Source: Phalacrocorax aristotelis (taxonomy: Eukaryota; Chordata; Aves; Suliformes; Phalacrocoracidae). From it: DNA of 64,000 bases. The position numbers were made by a program, and so were the translations under genes. Location of the stretch: positions 1,064,501 through 1,128,500 of the forward strand of contig NC_134280.1 of NCBI RefSeq assembly GCF_949628215.1, read 5' to 3'. The notes beneath the pieces were generated by a model, which made no database searches, was not told the DNA's origin, and saw nothing but the letters and a program-made list of their open reading frames with translations. This document shows, piece by piece, positions 10,407 through 24,741 of the stretch (positions are counted from its first letter, which is position 1; every line of letters begins with the position of its first letter).

Positions 10407-11220
10407 GGCTGCCTCAGTCATCCGCCGCCCGATATCAGAGGGCGGGCCGGGCCCCGCCGCCCTCCGCCGCCCTCCGCCGCCTCCCGCCGCCTGCCTCCTA
10501 CCCGCGGAACCCCCTCCCCAGCACCGTGTCTGGCCCCTGAACGCGGGAGATCGGCACCAACCGCGCTTCCACCCGGGCGGAGCCGGCGGCGGGAGCGGCC
10601 GGAGCGCCGTCCTCGGGGGCAGCGCCGACGGGAGAAGGCCTCGCCCTCCCCTCAGGCTGCGTCTCCTGCCCTGTCAGCCCCTCGGGGCCCGGAGCAGTCC
10701 CCACACCCCGCCGGGGAACCCCCAGCCTTTTCATGGGGTCCGGGGCGCGTACAGGGAGCGGGGAAGGGCCCGACATGCCCGCGCCTCACCCGCACCAGCC
10801 GGGCCCCGGCCGGCGCCTCAGCCGCGGGCGGGGTGCGGGCCGGGCGGTGCGCCCCGCGGCGCCGCCGTTCTGCGCAGACCTAGAGCCCGCGGCCAGCGGG
10901 CCCCGAGAAAGCCCCTGCCGCCGTGGGGCGAGCTGCCATCACCCCCTGGCCGTGGGGCGAGGTGCCATCACCCCCAGAGGGAGGCCCTGGGGGTCTGGAG
11001 GAGGCGCCCCATGGGCGCAGGAGCAGGGGCAGGCGCGCAGAGTGTGGCGTGGGGGCTGGAAGGGCCCTGGGGTGCAAGGGGACCACAGAGCAAGGCGGAG
11101 GGAGGCAGGGGTGTGGGGGCACCTGCCGCTCTCTTGCAAGGGCTTGGCGATGCCGCTGCCGTGTCGCCGAATACTCCTGCTGGGGAAGATGCCCTGGCTT
11201 TGACACCTGCTACCTTCACG
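10407..11220. other. GC-rich block behind the tRNA-Ala gene
   Basis: This stretch is GC-rich and fairly dense in CpG, with several overlapping open frames on both strands whose peptides are Pro/Arg/Gly/Ala-rich. It may be the upstream region of tRNA-Ala or a small CpG island. I see no exon I can name. Composition returns to AT-rich near 11220. Confidence 0.5.
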
Positions 11221-11444
11221 GGTTTTTCCCTCAAAGAATTCAAGACTTACAATCAAAATATGTTGTTGTTTCTTTTAGAATGGATTTTAACTGGCTCCTT
11301 CTTCCTACTGATAAAAATATGCAATGATTCCTCCTATTAACGCACACACCTTCTTCAGTATATCTTTAATCTCAGATTTTCCTTACAAATCTATGCTTCT
11401 TATCTTAGATTTTCTAATCTAAGAATTAGCTGCTTCTTCTAAGT

Positions 11445-11543
11445 TTCGGGACACGGTTTAGGAGGCGTGGGGGTCTTGGCTTGACGGTTGGACGTGATGG
11501 TCCTAGAGCTGTCTTTTCCAACATTAATGACTCTATGATTCTG
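11445..11543 (+). mobile_element. CR1 LINE 3' end
   Basis: The segment runs from GGGACACGGTTTAGGAGGCG, through TTGACGGTTGGACGTGATGG and TCCTAGAGCTG, to a GACTCTATGATTCTGA terminus. It closely resembles the copy at 55755-55868, so both probably belong to the same subfamily. Confidence 0.8.
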
Positions 11544-14500
11544 AGTTGTCAACTAAGACATCATTTATCACGACATAAAACGCACCTCTTCTAGGATATT
11601 TTTCCGATCTAAATACGGACTTGGCAAGTTTAGAGCCCTGATACTGAAAGAAAAAGAGCCTAACCAGGTTCTTTTGCTGGCATATTCCCAGCAAAACCAG
11701 CAACTTCCATTAGCTTTAGTGGGAACTACCTGGTCCCACTCTCCATTCAGGACTATTTTCAGAATCTAAGCACCACCTCCATGATATGTGCTGCTGTCCC
11801 CTCGGGATGTGTCTATACTACAGCACATGATACTCAAGTGCATTTACTTTATGCTGTCACCGGACGCCGCTGAGCGGCCGCACCCGTCTCCCAGAGCCTG
11901 AGACGCGGAGGGCCCTTCGCCACCCAGCGCGGTTCCTCCCGTGCGCCCCATTCTGACATTCGTAACCTCGGCGACTCACATTTCTGCCAGAAAGCAGCAT
12001 TTAACAGCTTGACTTTCTTCAAAACAGATTTCAAGAAGCAGCTTTCTAGGAGTTACTGAATTTGATTTTCATAATTAACAGAACGTACAAACTATTTGGT
12101 TTGTCAGTTAACACAAGGCACAGAGCAGCAGTGGCTCCTAACAAGGCTGAGCCAAGGGTGCAGAGCAGGTTAATACCAACCACTGCAATAAAAACACAAA
12201 GCAATTTAAAACCATCTCTTCAGGTTTTTCTCCTTTTGTTTACCTTTCCGTAGACTTCAGAATAGCAGACAATGAATAATACAGATATTACTATGCCTTT
12301 ATGGATTTCTCAGCTGTGATGGACAGTCAGTCCAATTGAGAAACTTCCCGTTTGGGAGGCGGATCAAGGCAGAGCACATTCAAGCTGCTGAGAAGAGCGG
12401 CCACGGATCCAAAGCGTATCGGCAAGTATTTAATTACTATCCCGGCGGAACCAATACAAGAGCTTATGTGCTGCCTATATGAAAGTGAAACAATGCTTCT
12501 ATTGCAGCTAGACCTAAATATCCTCTAGACCATCACCTACCAAACAGAATAAATTGAATTATTCAGGCAGGGCTCAACATGTGGATGCTATGGGAGAAAA
12601 TAAGCTGTAAAGTAAAAAAAAAAAAAATGACCCGCAGATGGCTCTGAATCTACTCGGTGGTAAGCCCAAGCCTACCAGAACTGCATGTTTTTACAACTTG
12701 AGGAGGCAGAGAAGGAACCCCGTTGCTGCCGTGGCAGTGACACAGCTCCCCGCGCCGCCACACGCACATCTCATGATCCTTCCGACTATCGCCCACAGCG
12801 CCCGCCTTGCCCAGATGTCTGGAGGCAGCCCCTGGTTCCAGGAAACACATCGTCATCTTGTGCCGAGCTGCTTCTCATGCTGCTGGGTGCCACGGCACAA
12901 GCTCGACATTCAGCTTTCTCAACAGCTCTCTCAGAGGACTACATTCACCTCTTTGTGTTTGGGTTTCTGTGCTGACATCAGGGAAAAACAATGTCACTCT
13001 GTTATCTGGCAGCTCCTCCGCATTCCTTGGTGGGATTAACTCATTCCTGGTACCTCAAAAACCTTCCGCGCCTTCCAGGGAGGCCTTCCCTGTCCCCGGG
13101 GACGGGGTTTTCGCTGAATCTGCTCAAGTTTTTGTGTCTTTAGTCGATTCTCGTTAGATACATGCTTAAATTCACTCTGTATTTTCCACAGCAATTTTTC
13201 TCCAAGCTGATGGATTTCTGTAGTCCAGCCTGAAGAGTTCAGTTTCAAAGCTACCTGATGTGGGGCTGCCTTAGAACGACCACAGTGAAATTCTGAAGAG
13301 ACAGGCAGGTATTTCTGCGTCTCTTTCTGACACAGTTTCCTGTCACCGCACTTGTTCCCTGGATTAAATGCTTGCACTCAAAACTCCTCAGAATAAACAC
13401 TCTCATTCCGTGCAAGAGAGAAGCAAAGCAAGGCCGTATCAAGCAGGCATCACAAGAGTGTTCATCCCACCGACGCAGCCCAGCCGTACACATCCCTGTG
13501 GTCGCTACCCCGCCTGCCCTGCGCCCCGTCTCTGCTCCCCGCCAGTGCCGTGACCCTCCGCTTTCGACACCGCAGCCCCCCGGCTGCCGCTACCAGGCCC
13601 TGCAGCCCGCCGCAATGGCACCAGCCATTTAGAAATAAATAGCTGAAGTTATTTTTCTTCTATCGTATGATCGTATCGTCCGTTTGTTTGCAGTGCCCAG
13701 TGAGTCAGTGCAGAACATTGACGAATCTCTTACATTATTGATACTTTATTTAGCATTCCTATCCTCCCTCGGAAACCATTCCTGCCAGAGATTAGGAAAA
13801 ACGTCGAGTGACAAGTTTCAGAGATAATGAACAACACACTAACTACTTATTTATGCCACTTACCAAACCATTTTAAATATTAAATGTATTAGAAAAGAAA
13901 TGAGGACAGAGTTGTGATTTGCAAAGTTAAGCAGCTAAAAAAAACCTGCCGAGGTTACATTTACCAAATAGTTTTTATCTCCTGCTGCTCATCAGGGAAT
14001 GTTGTGCTCAGACTAACTGCGAGGAAGTTCTGCACATGTGTTAGGCTGAGTCTGAGTGAAGTTACCATCTTAGTCCTCCAAATACAAATCGCTTTTTCTC
14101 CTATATTTTTATGTCTTTGATTTTAATTGAATTAACTCCCTTGTTTGTTGTGGTGAAATGGAGGAATAAAGCAACAAACTCTTTCATTAACTCCCAGCCA
14201 CGCAAGGCGTACTACAAAGTTGAAGTGTTTCGCCGGTTCTTGTTATTCCTGGTGAGAACATCATAAGAACAGCCCAAAAATACAGGTTATGAATCAGACC
14301 ACAGTAAAGAATTACGAAAAAAGGAGATAAAAAGGCAGAAAACGGGATTAAAGTACTGAACCGGGAGATTCATTAGGATTGCAGACAGATAAGTAAATTA
14401 TAGCCCTGCAGAAATTATTTGACTGGCAAATTAATTACACAATATTACAATGGTTTTCTCAGCCAAATTTAGCCCTCGGGAAGCAGGTAGGAGTCTGCAT

Positions 14501-17500
14501 GACTTAATAAAAGGAGCCTCGGCTGCTCTTCAGCTTCATCAGAGATGAAAATTAACATTTCAGGATTTGAGGCAAATAGGAGGTTTTCTGTGAAGCTCTG
14601 AAAGACAGAGTCTAGCACAATTACGCAGGTTCACACAGATTATGGAGCTGAAGCGACCAGACAGTGGAATGCCCCTGCTTTCTTTACAGGCCTTTAATTC
14701 ACAGACCTACCCGTGAAGCCACGGTAGGAGCTGGTTTGGAAACCACCACGGCATCTCATTAGGACAGATCATCCAACGGGGCGCTTTGCTTTTGTTCAGA
14801 AACACCTGATTAAAATGCTCTGCAAAATTTTTAGTCCCAACCCTGCAAAAGAACACTCTTGTTGCTGTTGTTGTCATTATTTCTTAAAGCGCTGACTTAT
14901 TCTCTGAGCCACATCCCACTTTTGCAGTCCTCGCTCTGTCCCCTGCGAGCAGAAACATAATACACAGGATTTTTTTCCCCTGTTTGCTTGCTAAGTGTCA
15001 TACTTTCAAGGAAGAGATATTATGAGCTCCCTCTTGGAACAAATGTTCTTTGTTGCTCCTGGGGAAGTTCTGGAAGCATATACACGCCAATTGAAACACA
15101 TCACCTTCTGGTGATAAGTATCATACAACATGCTCATTAGCCTGGTCTGAACCACAGCATCATTACAAATATCAAGTAAGATCTTTACTGATTGCCTGAA
15201 ATTACACAACAAGAAGGCAAGGCTCATACTCATCATCTTAAATCAAGCATAACTCTTACTTCAGATCACTACAGAGCATTTCAGCTTCCAGTGCTCCATC
15301 TTCTCGAGGGGGATCTCTTGCTTCTCTGTTCTTCATGTTCTTCTGGTTACACCTGGAATCCAAAGCCTAAATGTTTTTTACAGACAGAAGGAAGATTAAA
15401 ATCTTCTGGAAAAAAATAATTCTGAGACATTGCAGGATGACATGTGTAGCCCTTTAGGCTTACGTTAAAAATGTGTACCTGGAGATGTGGCCCCATATTG
15501 ACAAGTGCTTTTTTGCACTTCACAATGATTTTTCATCGTTGCAGATTACAGCAGCCGACAATTTCTCCTGTGTGTAATGCTGGCTTCTGGTATCGCTGAA
15601 GGGTTTGATTTCTGCGTGGGCAAAACTGGTGAAGCTGAGCATGGGTTTTGTGTCCCATGTCTCCTTTCCTCCTGCAAGCTGGAGAACCATGAAACGCTCG
15701 TTTGCCCTTGGCCATCAGGACGCCTTCCCTTGCACGGCATTGTAATATCGTGCCATTGGCAGCCGAGCACCCACACCTTGCTTTCCACCCAAACCATACG
15801 CCCGGCGCGGTGCTACAAAGGCAGATTAGGAGCAGGCGAGGGGTGGCCCGTGTCCCCCCGCCACCCACCTCCTGTGTGAGGGGGACCCCAGGTGGGAGAT
15901 CGGGTCACCCCAACCGTGCAGCCGCCACATCGTCCGGCTCTCCCTGATCGTTTACAGCAGGGGAGCACAGCCGCTAACCTTCCTCGTGCCCAGCAGGGCC
16001 CCCCATGTCACATCTCTTGGGCTGCCGTGGAGAGAGAGGGGCGGGGGGCGCGCGGTGTCGTCCGAGAGACGGGTCGACCGCCTCCCCCGAGCAGCCCGGC
16101 GGCCCCGCTGGGCTCGTCGTTCGTGCCGTTTCTGGGAACCATTACTCCCTCTGCCTCCTCTGCAAACCGGGGCCCTGCTGTACTCGGCACGCTCTCCCCT
16201 CAGAAACCACAAATCTTCTCATGTGAGACCATCTTCTGCCGTTTTCCTGATCTATGCGGGAAAATGGACTTCTCTACCCAGGCTCGTAGAGAAAGAAAAC
16301 CAAAATGAGGGCTACTACTAGCTGCCCTTGCAAAAAATACAAATGCATTTAATTTTTGTTACTAGGCTCCTTTTGAGATGATAGGAAACCGGGAATTTTC
16401 TCTCATTTCAGAAATACTACAGTTACTGAACTATAATAATAATGAATTCAGTAATTGTTATATGTTTTCATTATATAAATATATGAGAATAACTGCTTTA
16501 TTCCTCTGCACTAGTGCAAGCAGACGAACACAAATACCGTCTTAGAAGAGCATCTAGAACACATCTACCACATCCTGTTGTGGTTCTGCTGCCAGGCAGC
16601 CATATTGCAGCAAACGAACCTAAAAATAACTGTGAAAAAGCATCATACACTGAAGGACAACAAGAATTTGTTGCTAATAAAAAACGGAGCAAAGTGAAAG
16701 TCTCACTGGCGATGGATGTCAGGAACATGAATAACTGAGAAACCCTCAGGGCAGGAGTTTCTTCCTGTTGCTCAGGTGAACAAATTCCTATAAGGGATAT
16801 TCTGCGTGGACTCTCAAGTTCATCGTGTGGACGACAAACCTGTATATGGCGTGGACCATGAACTTCCTATCCTGTTATGCTGCTGGGTCTGAGAAAGAAG
16901 AGATTACACAGAACCAGAAAGTAGCAACAAAAAAAAACCCCACAGAAAGATGAAAGACAAAACACACACACACTAAGACTTTGAATTCCATGAATAAGGA
17001 GTATTTTTCACTTTGGAGCTTAAATTAGGTAAAGTAGCAACAAACACAGAATGTTTGAAAAAAGGAAGGTCTAGATGCATGGTGTCTCGCCCTGCACCCT
17101 TGAAATTCATGCACTAGGTAAATAAAGGGATTTAGGAAGGTCTCAGGCACATAGCAGGTGTCTGCAAAAAAGGATTTGAGCCTTTGCAGTGCTGGACGCT
17201 TCGACCCAAGGGTTTGGGGCACTGGGACGACCCCCAGGCGAGGCTGCCCTGCTGCCTCGGCAGCGCACAGAGCCCCCAGGTACCCACGGCGTGAAAAGCT
17301 GCCCGGTACCTTGCGCGCCCTTGCTGCGGGAGACCCAAATGCTGCTTCCCAAAGAGGGCTGGCGCCGTGGGCTCGGCGCATGGCCGGCACCGAGCTCTGA
17401 ACGCCCGGCGCGGGTGGGCCATGGGGGCAGGACCTCGGGACCCCATGCCCCTCGCCAGCGACTGCGCAGCCGTGCGGGGCTAGAGCCGTGTTCGGGGAGC

Positions 17501-20500
17501 GCCAGCAAAATATCGGTCATAATGTTTAGCGCTTGGCCTCTTCTTTGAGAACAGTTAATTGTATTTTGCCCGTTAATCTTATGGTGAATTTTCCCCTTGT
17601 TTTACCTTCCCAGACTTACCTGATTTGGATGCTGCTTGGAATGAAACGCATTATTAATACCAGCATTTAACTCAGGCCTCAAACCAAAGGTATTTCCCAA
17701 GTTTTCCTCCGACTCCGTCATCAGTGTAAGTCTCAGTACCAGGGGGGTGCATGGATAGTGAGCGGGGGTGGACCTGCCCACCCCGCCTTGCTGATATATT
17801 GGCAGGATTTATACAGAAATGTTCTCCCGCATGCACACAGGTGTTCCCACGGCCCTTTCCCTGTCCGCTGTTCTCCCTGTCCCTGCCTGCTCTACTGAGA
17901 ACCGACTCTTCTCTGCTGGCTGCATTTATCTCCGTGGCATTAACCGTGCCCGTAAGGATCTTGTAAGGCAGGGTCAAGAGTTTTGTTGTGTTTGCGCTTT
18001 TCAATATACCAGCACATCCAGCTAATTCCCCCTCTAATTCCTACTGAATAGATTTCCCAAACTCATTGCCCAGGTGTTGGCCTGCTGCAAGGTACGGTAT
18101 ATCTGACCGTGAGACAAAAATGCGGCTTCGCTACTTCAGTAGCTACCTTCTTGGTCACGTTTGTCAAAGAGGTTTTTGCTGTTCTAGAGTTTCTTAAATG
18201 CTAGCCTAGGAGGTCGTGAGCTTGCAGCGTCAAAGAATCTTGGTAAAAGGCTGAACAATGATGAGGCACACAAGGCCATTATAGCGTGTGTTAAATAGTA
18301 TCTTCATACAGCAGGGAGAATAAATTCTTACAGAGCCATTAGGTGACCATTATTTTAGGCCAATGAGGAAGATGAAAACCTTACATTTCTTGAAAAATTA
18401 GACTAAACTTTTTGTTTCTCTAAAGACCTCAATAAAACAATGTCAGATTCCCATGGAACTGGGAATTCAGTCGACCCGATTCTTGCCCCGTCACGCACCA
18501 GTTGCCGCTGACTCCAAAGGAACACGTCCCAGCCTCACAGCCCAAAGGCTTAAGATCTTAAGACTAAGGCCTGGCTGCAGCAGGGTTTGGGTGTGATCGC
18601 TGCAAGTGAGCGCTGGTGGGTTGCTGAATCGCCGTGAACCAGAAAGCAATATATTTACATCTCATTATCAATATGTCAATAGGGGCCAGTTCTGTAGATT
18701 TGCTTGCTGCGAAGTATGGGCTAATTTAATAGGAATTTGACTGATATAAAAATTGACTTGCTTTTCCAATGATATCTTGTCCTGGAATGTTGTGATCTGG
18801 AAACTAATATATTTCTTCCTGCTTATCACATCAATATGGCCTAATTTTGTTGGCTTTTGTATTGAGCAATCGGATGAATACACAATCCGGTTTTGATTTC
18901 TCTCTTTATGATGCCTCTTCTTATTAAAGCCCTCTCATCCAAAAACTAATATATTTTTATTTACTAGTAATATTAATGGGATTCAATTTTTACCTCAGTT
19001 TCAATCTAGTTTTTTCATATTGAAGAACTGGATCCCATTTAGCTAAAGCCGGAAAAAAACCCCAGTTCTCCCTCCGTTCTGTGGGCAGGTTGAGCTACAG
19101 TTTGGGTATTTTTATTTAATACTACTCTTTCTGAAATCAGCGTTCATTACTCACTGTGTTTCAAATGTTGCAAAGACAACTATATTATTTATTGTGCATT
19201 ATTACTTGCCTGTTTCTCCATAATTATTGCATTGACTGGGTACGGTAGGCATACACTTTGTGTACCGTGGGGCGTTTGTAAGCGCTACCCTCGCACTACC
19301 TTCCAGCAGAGCCTTGCTGAAAGCAAAGGAGCACTGCAGGGAGGGCAAGGGGGGCGGGAGCTCCGACACCCTCCTCGGTAAGCCGTTGAGAGACAGAAAA
19401 TACGGGTCCTCCCAGCATGATTGTTGAGATTTTGCTTTTGGTTGTGATGCCTGGAGACCCGGTGAGCGTGCGCGGCGGACGCCCGTGTCGTGGAGGTGTG
19501 CGGGCAGGCGCCTGGCAGCTCGGCGCCGGTGGAGGGTGGACGCCGCGCGAGCAGAGCCATCGCCGGGCTCTGGCGGCGGTTACAGCCGGGGAGCGCCTCC
19601 AGGCACCACCAGCGTGCACGGCACGCGTGCACGGCACGCACGCTCATTGCGTGCCCGTCCACGTGCCACAAACCCCGTACTGAATGCTTACATTAACAAA
19701 CCGCGGTCCACACGGAGGGGCTGTAGATGCCGGCACTGCAGACATTGCCACGCGGCTTGCTTTGCCAAAGGAGCTGTTTACTGCGCAACACGTGCCCGGC
19801 TCTAGCCGGTGTTTGCTTCCCACAAAAATGCTCCTCTTTGTTTTCTCCTGATTCTTGCAAGACGCCTGCAGCCACGCTGGGAGCAGCGAGCGGCTGCCCT
19901 GCTGGGTCCTCCCCGGTGCATGCTTCCGAGGGCGGCAGGGGGCTGCAGAGCGCCCGAAGCGCGGAGGAGCGGGTGTGTGACCCCCGCCTGACCCAGCACT
20001 GGTCCCCATCGACACAGGGCTCCAAAAAGCAGCGAAGGAAGAAGACACATGGGCGCAGAGCTGCACCTCGGGGCCAGAGCCCGGCCGGGAGGGGAGGCAG
20101 CGAAGAGTGCGGTATCCCCCTCCCGCGAAACCACGGCGGGACCGGGAGACCGCGAAGAAAAGCCACCAGCGACGATGCTGCCCTGGGTAGGAGAGCCAGA
20201 GCCCCAAAAAGGCCAAAACGGCAAGTCAAAAATGTTATCTGGGAGCCCCTGTAAAGCAACGGCTGTGGCTGTGACCCACGACCACGGGCGTACCCAGAGC
20301 ACAGCTCCAGAGAAGGCCCTGGAAAAGAACAGAATCTACACAGGAGTAAAGCATATTTCTTAGTGATAGTAAAAATAAGGTTCAGCTGATATTCCACGAC
20401 AGCGTTTTAAATCTGATAATTAAAAATCTGTCTTAACAATTTTGGTAAATCATTTTCAGCTTAGACTTCCCTTTTTGAGGCATTGGAAATAATTAACTTC

Positions 20501-23500
20501 TTTAAACATAACTCCTTCACATTCTGTATGAAAGTCAGGCATTTTAAAAAGCAAAATGATATTTTAATAACTATTCTTGTAATTACAAACTCCGTTCTCT
20601 ACACAAGTCCTGTTTTCAATTAACATCCTGCATTAATGGTTTATTCTCCCTGCCATTTACCTCTAATGACAGCAACCGTCACATACATGAAGAATTTTGC
20701 AAATTTGTAACTATCACGAGATGTTTTTATTTAATTTTACCGTTTCCCGAACCCTGCAGTAGGCTGCGAGCCTTTTGCCCAGGAGATAACCAGAATTCTC
20801 ATGAGATTTTGTTCCTGAACCTGTATTCTGGCATTTGCTAACGGCTCGACGCCCATCGCGGAGCCAGCTCCAGAGGAAGGTCATTGTCGTACGAGTGGCT
20901 GGAGGGACACACGATGCCGACAGCTCCTGGTGACTGTCAGCCAGGCCCCACCTCAGCGGCTGCCACACACCGTCCCTTGTCACCAGTACCTTCAGCAGGG
21001 AAAACAGTTTTCACAGCCCTCTTGCCAAAAAGAGGCTGCATTTTATAACTCAGACTTATTTCAGAGCAATGATTGCAATGTACAGCTTGGTCACCTCTAG
21101 AAATTAAACATGTGTTTTGCAAACTGTGCCTCCACTGGGGCTGTCTGGGGAAGCGGGGAGATGAAAACCAGGCACCCCCCGGGAAAGCCCCTCGCCTGGG
21201 GACACATCCCGGCCGAGGGGGACCTGGCTTCGCAGAGACAGCCTGGTCAGCCTGGGACCGGGGGGTTCTGCTTCTGCTGCGACTTCAGCCCGGACTGCGC
21301 TGGGACGGAGGAGGAGGCTGGCACCCGGCGGGGCTGGCACGCTCCACCGCAGCTCTGCGAGATCTGCACGCACGGAACTCCCACTCACCAGTCATGAGCA
21401 TAGCAGTTTTCAAAGATCTTGTGTAAAATACTCAAAATATCTCTGTTTCCCGAGGCCTGGAGGCTTACAGCCTCAATGGAAAATTATTTTCCTAAGGCTT
21501 GAGTGAAGGGGAAGGATTGGGACCCAAATCAGCGCATGTCAGTCCTCAAGCACCGTGGCAGCGCCGGCGAGGCCATCGGCACTGCTGCCTCCCTCCCCTG
21601 CCAATGCACACTGGGCATCTGCTGCTTTAAAACCACGATGTCTTTGTAGGCAGCCCTTCACGGCCATCCTCTGCGGCGATGAATTCACCAGGCCAAACGC
21701 TTCCTGCCTTTGGCAGCAGGTCCATCCCACAGTAAATGGTTTGAGAGGACTTCAACAAACTGTTTCTAGCTGGGGATTACAGAAATAGACTCCTGGTAAC
21801 TCGTTCAAACCGGACATTCCTCCAGCATTACGTTTCACATCTGCGAGGCTTTATGCAAGCGACCGCAGCGCGGGATGGGAGATAACGATGCCGTGATGTC
21901 CTGAGAAACACCCTCTCTCGCACAGGCGGTTTTGGCACCCGCGGATGGGGTCCCGATAGCGCATCCCGAGCAACCTCACGATGCTGTTATGAGGCTCCAG
22001 TAATGAAAACCATCTTGGAGGAAAAATACTCGGTTTTGTGTCAAGCGCCTTTCCTGGCTCCAGCTCTGAGCAGCGCCGGGCCCAGGCAGACCCGGAGGCA
22101 CTTTCGGAGCTCGTCATCGACCCCGCGGTGCAGAAGGACCTCTGGATGGCGGCGTCTGTCTGGAGACGGGGCCAGCAACACCTCCCGGTGCGGCCGGCTG
22201 CTGGAGAGGGCTGCGCTGGCAACCTGCCCCTTTTGCCAGCTCCTGGGATTTTCTGTTCTCCTGCAGTCAAATACGGCAGCACCTTCCAGGGAATGGATTT
22301 CTGAGGACTGTATGGGGGGAAGGATCCCAGATATGTTGAGAAAATCCCTCTCAAAAGAAGAAAGGATTTCACTTAAAACAACAAAAAGGATTTCACTTAA
22401 AGAAAGCAGCTCATTAAACCAGATTTCTGTGTGATTTTTCAGTTAATTCCCCAAATACGGGGGAAACTGTGTAATTATGCTATTTTAGAGTGCTTGTGGC
22501 ATAAATACATCACTCAAGTGTCATTTTTTGGGGGTTTCCAGAGCTGGCAGAACAGCCCAGAACCAAACCCCGAGACAATTCCCCAACAAGCCAGGCGATG
22601 GCTGGCGCAGACCCCGGCCCCCTCCACCGTCACTGCAGCCAGATGCCGACCTGCGGGGCACTCCGCACCCGTCGCCTTCGCCCTCCCGATTTCTCGTGCG
22701 TTGCTCGTGGGGCGTCTCGGCTGGGCAGAGGTGCTGTCCGGACGCGCAGCGTGCGCTCCGGATCCAGCCGCGGCGATGGCGTGTCTGCTGCTCCCGTTAC
22801 CCTCCGCCAGCCACGGCTTCTGGCAACGGCCTCGCTAGGAAAACACGGAACGAGGCAGCAAACGCCGTCCGGGTAGGTACCCGCAGCCCCCGGTGAGCCG
22901 CTTAATTGGGAGCACTGGATCCGTGTGCAGCCCCATGGCCTGAGTACATAAATTCTGGGGGGAAAAAGCGTAATTGCATTCATATATTCTACTGGAAGCA
23001 AAATGACTTGAGGAGCCGGAGTGGCGCAGCTCCACTTTCCTGCCGTCGCTTCCCTGACAGGCTAATGAGGCAATGGTAGGTGGCCGCTGCCTCATCCCAG
23101 TGCCGTCCCAGTGCCATCCCAGTGCCAGCAAAGGGGCCTGTGCTATTCCTGGGACAATCTCGGGGTCGTTTTGCCCTTATTCCAACGTGGCCGGCACTTT
23201 TATCAGATAACAGAAATCCAGAAATGAATAGGAAATGAGAAGCTGCAATAGCCCCTGCAGCAGAGTTACTACTTCTGGCATTTTCAAACCTTTTAGGAAA
23301 GCACTGCCAAGTTAAAAATCCGATCTGCGTATGCGTTATAGTATGTATGCGTGGGGGTGTGTGTTTAAGTATATAGATGTGTGTTTTATGTAAGAAAACT
23401 TTACAAGGTACTTAAAAATAGTCTGTTTTCTGGAGTCAGTTCCATCCAGAGGAAGCTCGACTGACATCAAACCACGACGCACCTCCTGACTGTGGGGGTG

Positions 23501-23554
23501 AGGAGCTGCCCCCCGGGCACGGCTGGGCCTGCTGGGCCCTGAGAGGTGCGCGAG
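11544..23554. other. Intergenic, non-coding (12 kb)
   Basis: I find no gene that I recognise. GC-richer patches at about 13450-13620, 15830-16200, 17180-17480, 19450-19680, 19860-20200 and 22040-22900 generate many overlapping open frames on both strands, which argues against any one being real. AT-rich patches at 13640-14640, 18640-19240 and 20380-20740 contain ATTA and TAATTA motifs and could be conserved regulatory DNA. An AP-1 motif TGAGTCA occurs at 13701-13707. Two copies of AAAGGATTTCACTTAAA lie at 22361 and 22385. A short (~12-bp) repeat of TCCCAGTGCC type lies at 23094-23127. Confidence 0.5.
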
Positions 23555-24741
23555 GGGCAAGCTGCACACTTGCCCAGGGGCGAGCTGCACGTTACCCGGG
23601 GCGAGCTGCACGTTTGCCCAGGGCGAGCTGCACGCTTGCCTGGGGGTGAGCTGCACACTTGCCCAGGGGCGAGCTGCACGTTTGCCCAGGGCGAGCTGCA
23701 CGTTTGCTGGGGTGAGCTGCACGTTTGCCTGGGGTGAGCTGCACGCTTGCCCGGGGCGAGCTGCACGTTTTCTGGGGCGAGCTGCACGTTTGCCTGGGGT
23801 GAGCTGCACGTTTGCCCAGGGCGAGCTGCACGTTTGCTGGGGCGAGCTGCACGTTTGCCTGGGGCGAGCTGCACGTTTGCCCGGGGCGAGCTGCACGTTT
23901 GCCCGGGGCGAGCTGCACGTTTGCTGGGGCGAGCTGCACGTTTGCTGGGGTGAGCTGCACGCTTGCCTGGGGCGAGCTGCACATTTGCCCGGGGCGAGCT
24001 GCACGTTTGCCTGGGGCGAGCTGCACGTTTGCCCGGGGCGAGCTGCACGTTTGCTGGGGTGAGCTGCACGCTTGCCTGGGGTGAGCTGCACGCTTGCCCG
24101 GGGAGAGCTGCACGTTTGCCCGGGGCGAGCTGCACGTTTGCCCGGGGCGAGCTGCACGCTTGCCCGGGGCGAGCTGCACCTTTGCCCGGGGTGAGCTGCA
24201 CGTTTGCCCGGGGCGAGCTGCACGTTTGCCCGGGGCGAGCTGCACGTTTGCTGGGGTGAGCTGCACGTTTGCCTGGGGTGAGCTGCACGTTTGCCCGGGG
24301 CGAGCTGCACGTTTGCTGGGGTGAGCTGCACACTTGCCTGGGGTGAGCTGCACGCTTGCCTGGGGTGAGCTGCACGTTTGCTGGGGCGAGCTGCACGCTT
24401 GCCTGGGGTGAGCTGCACGCTTGCCCGGGGCGAGCTGCACGTTTGCCCAGGGTGAGCTGCACGTTTGCCTGGGCGAGCTGCACGTTTGCCCGGGGCGAGC
24501 TGCACGCTTGCCCGGGGCGAGCTGCACGTTTGCCCGGGGCGAGCTGCACGCTTGCCCGGGGCGAGCTGCACCTTTGCCCGGGGCGAGCTGCACGTTTGCC
24601 CGGGGCGAGCTGCACGCTTGCCCGGGGCGAGCTGCACGTTTGCCTGGGGCGAGCTGCACGTTTGCCCGGGGCGAGCTGCACGCTTGCCTGGGGTGAGCTG
24701 CACGTTTGCCCGGGGCGAGCTGCAGCTGCACGCTTGCTGGG
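23555..24741. repeat. 21-22-bp minisatellite, about 54 copies
   Basis: Every unit contains GAGCTGCAC followed by a variable link such as GTTTGCCCGGGGC, GCTTGCCTGGGGT or GTTTGCTGGGGC. Full units are 22 bases and those with TTTGCTGGGG are 21. About 1.19 kb is covered. The units have no stop codon in any minus-strand frame, so three minus-strand open frames of 474-573 codons and many plus-strand frames run through it. These are artefacts of the repeat. It ends directly against a CpG island. Confidence 0.97.

Noticed and set aside
9579-10883. A 434-codon plus-strand frame and several antisense frames
   Set aside because: They read across the 85-bp repeat, both tRNA genes and the Pol III terminators. 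Openness comes from GC-rich repeats without stops.
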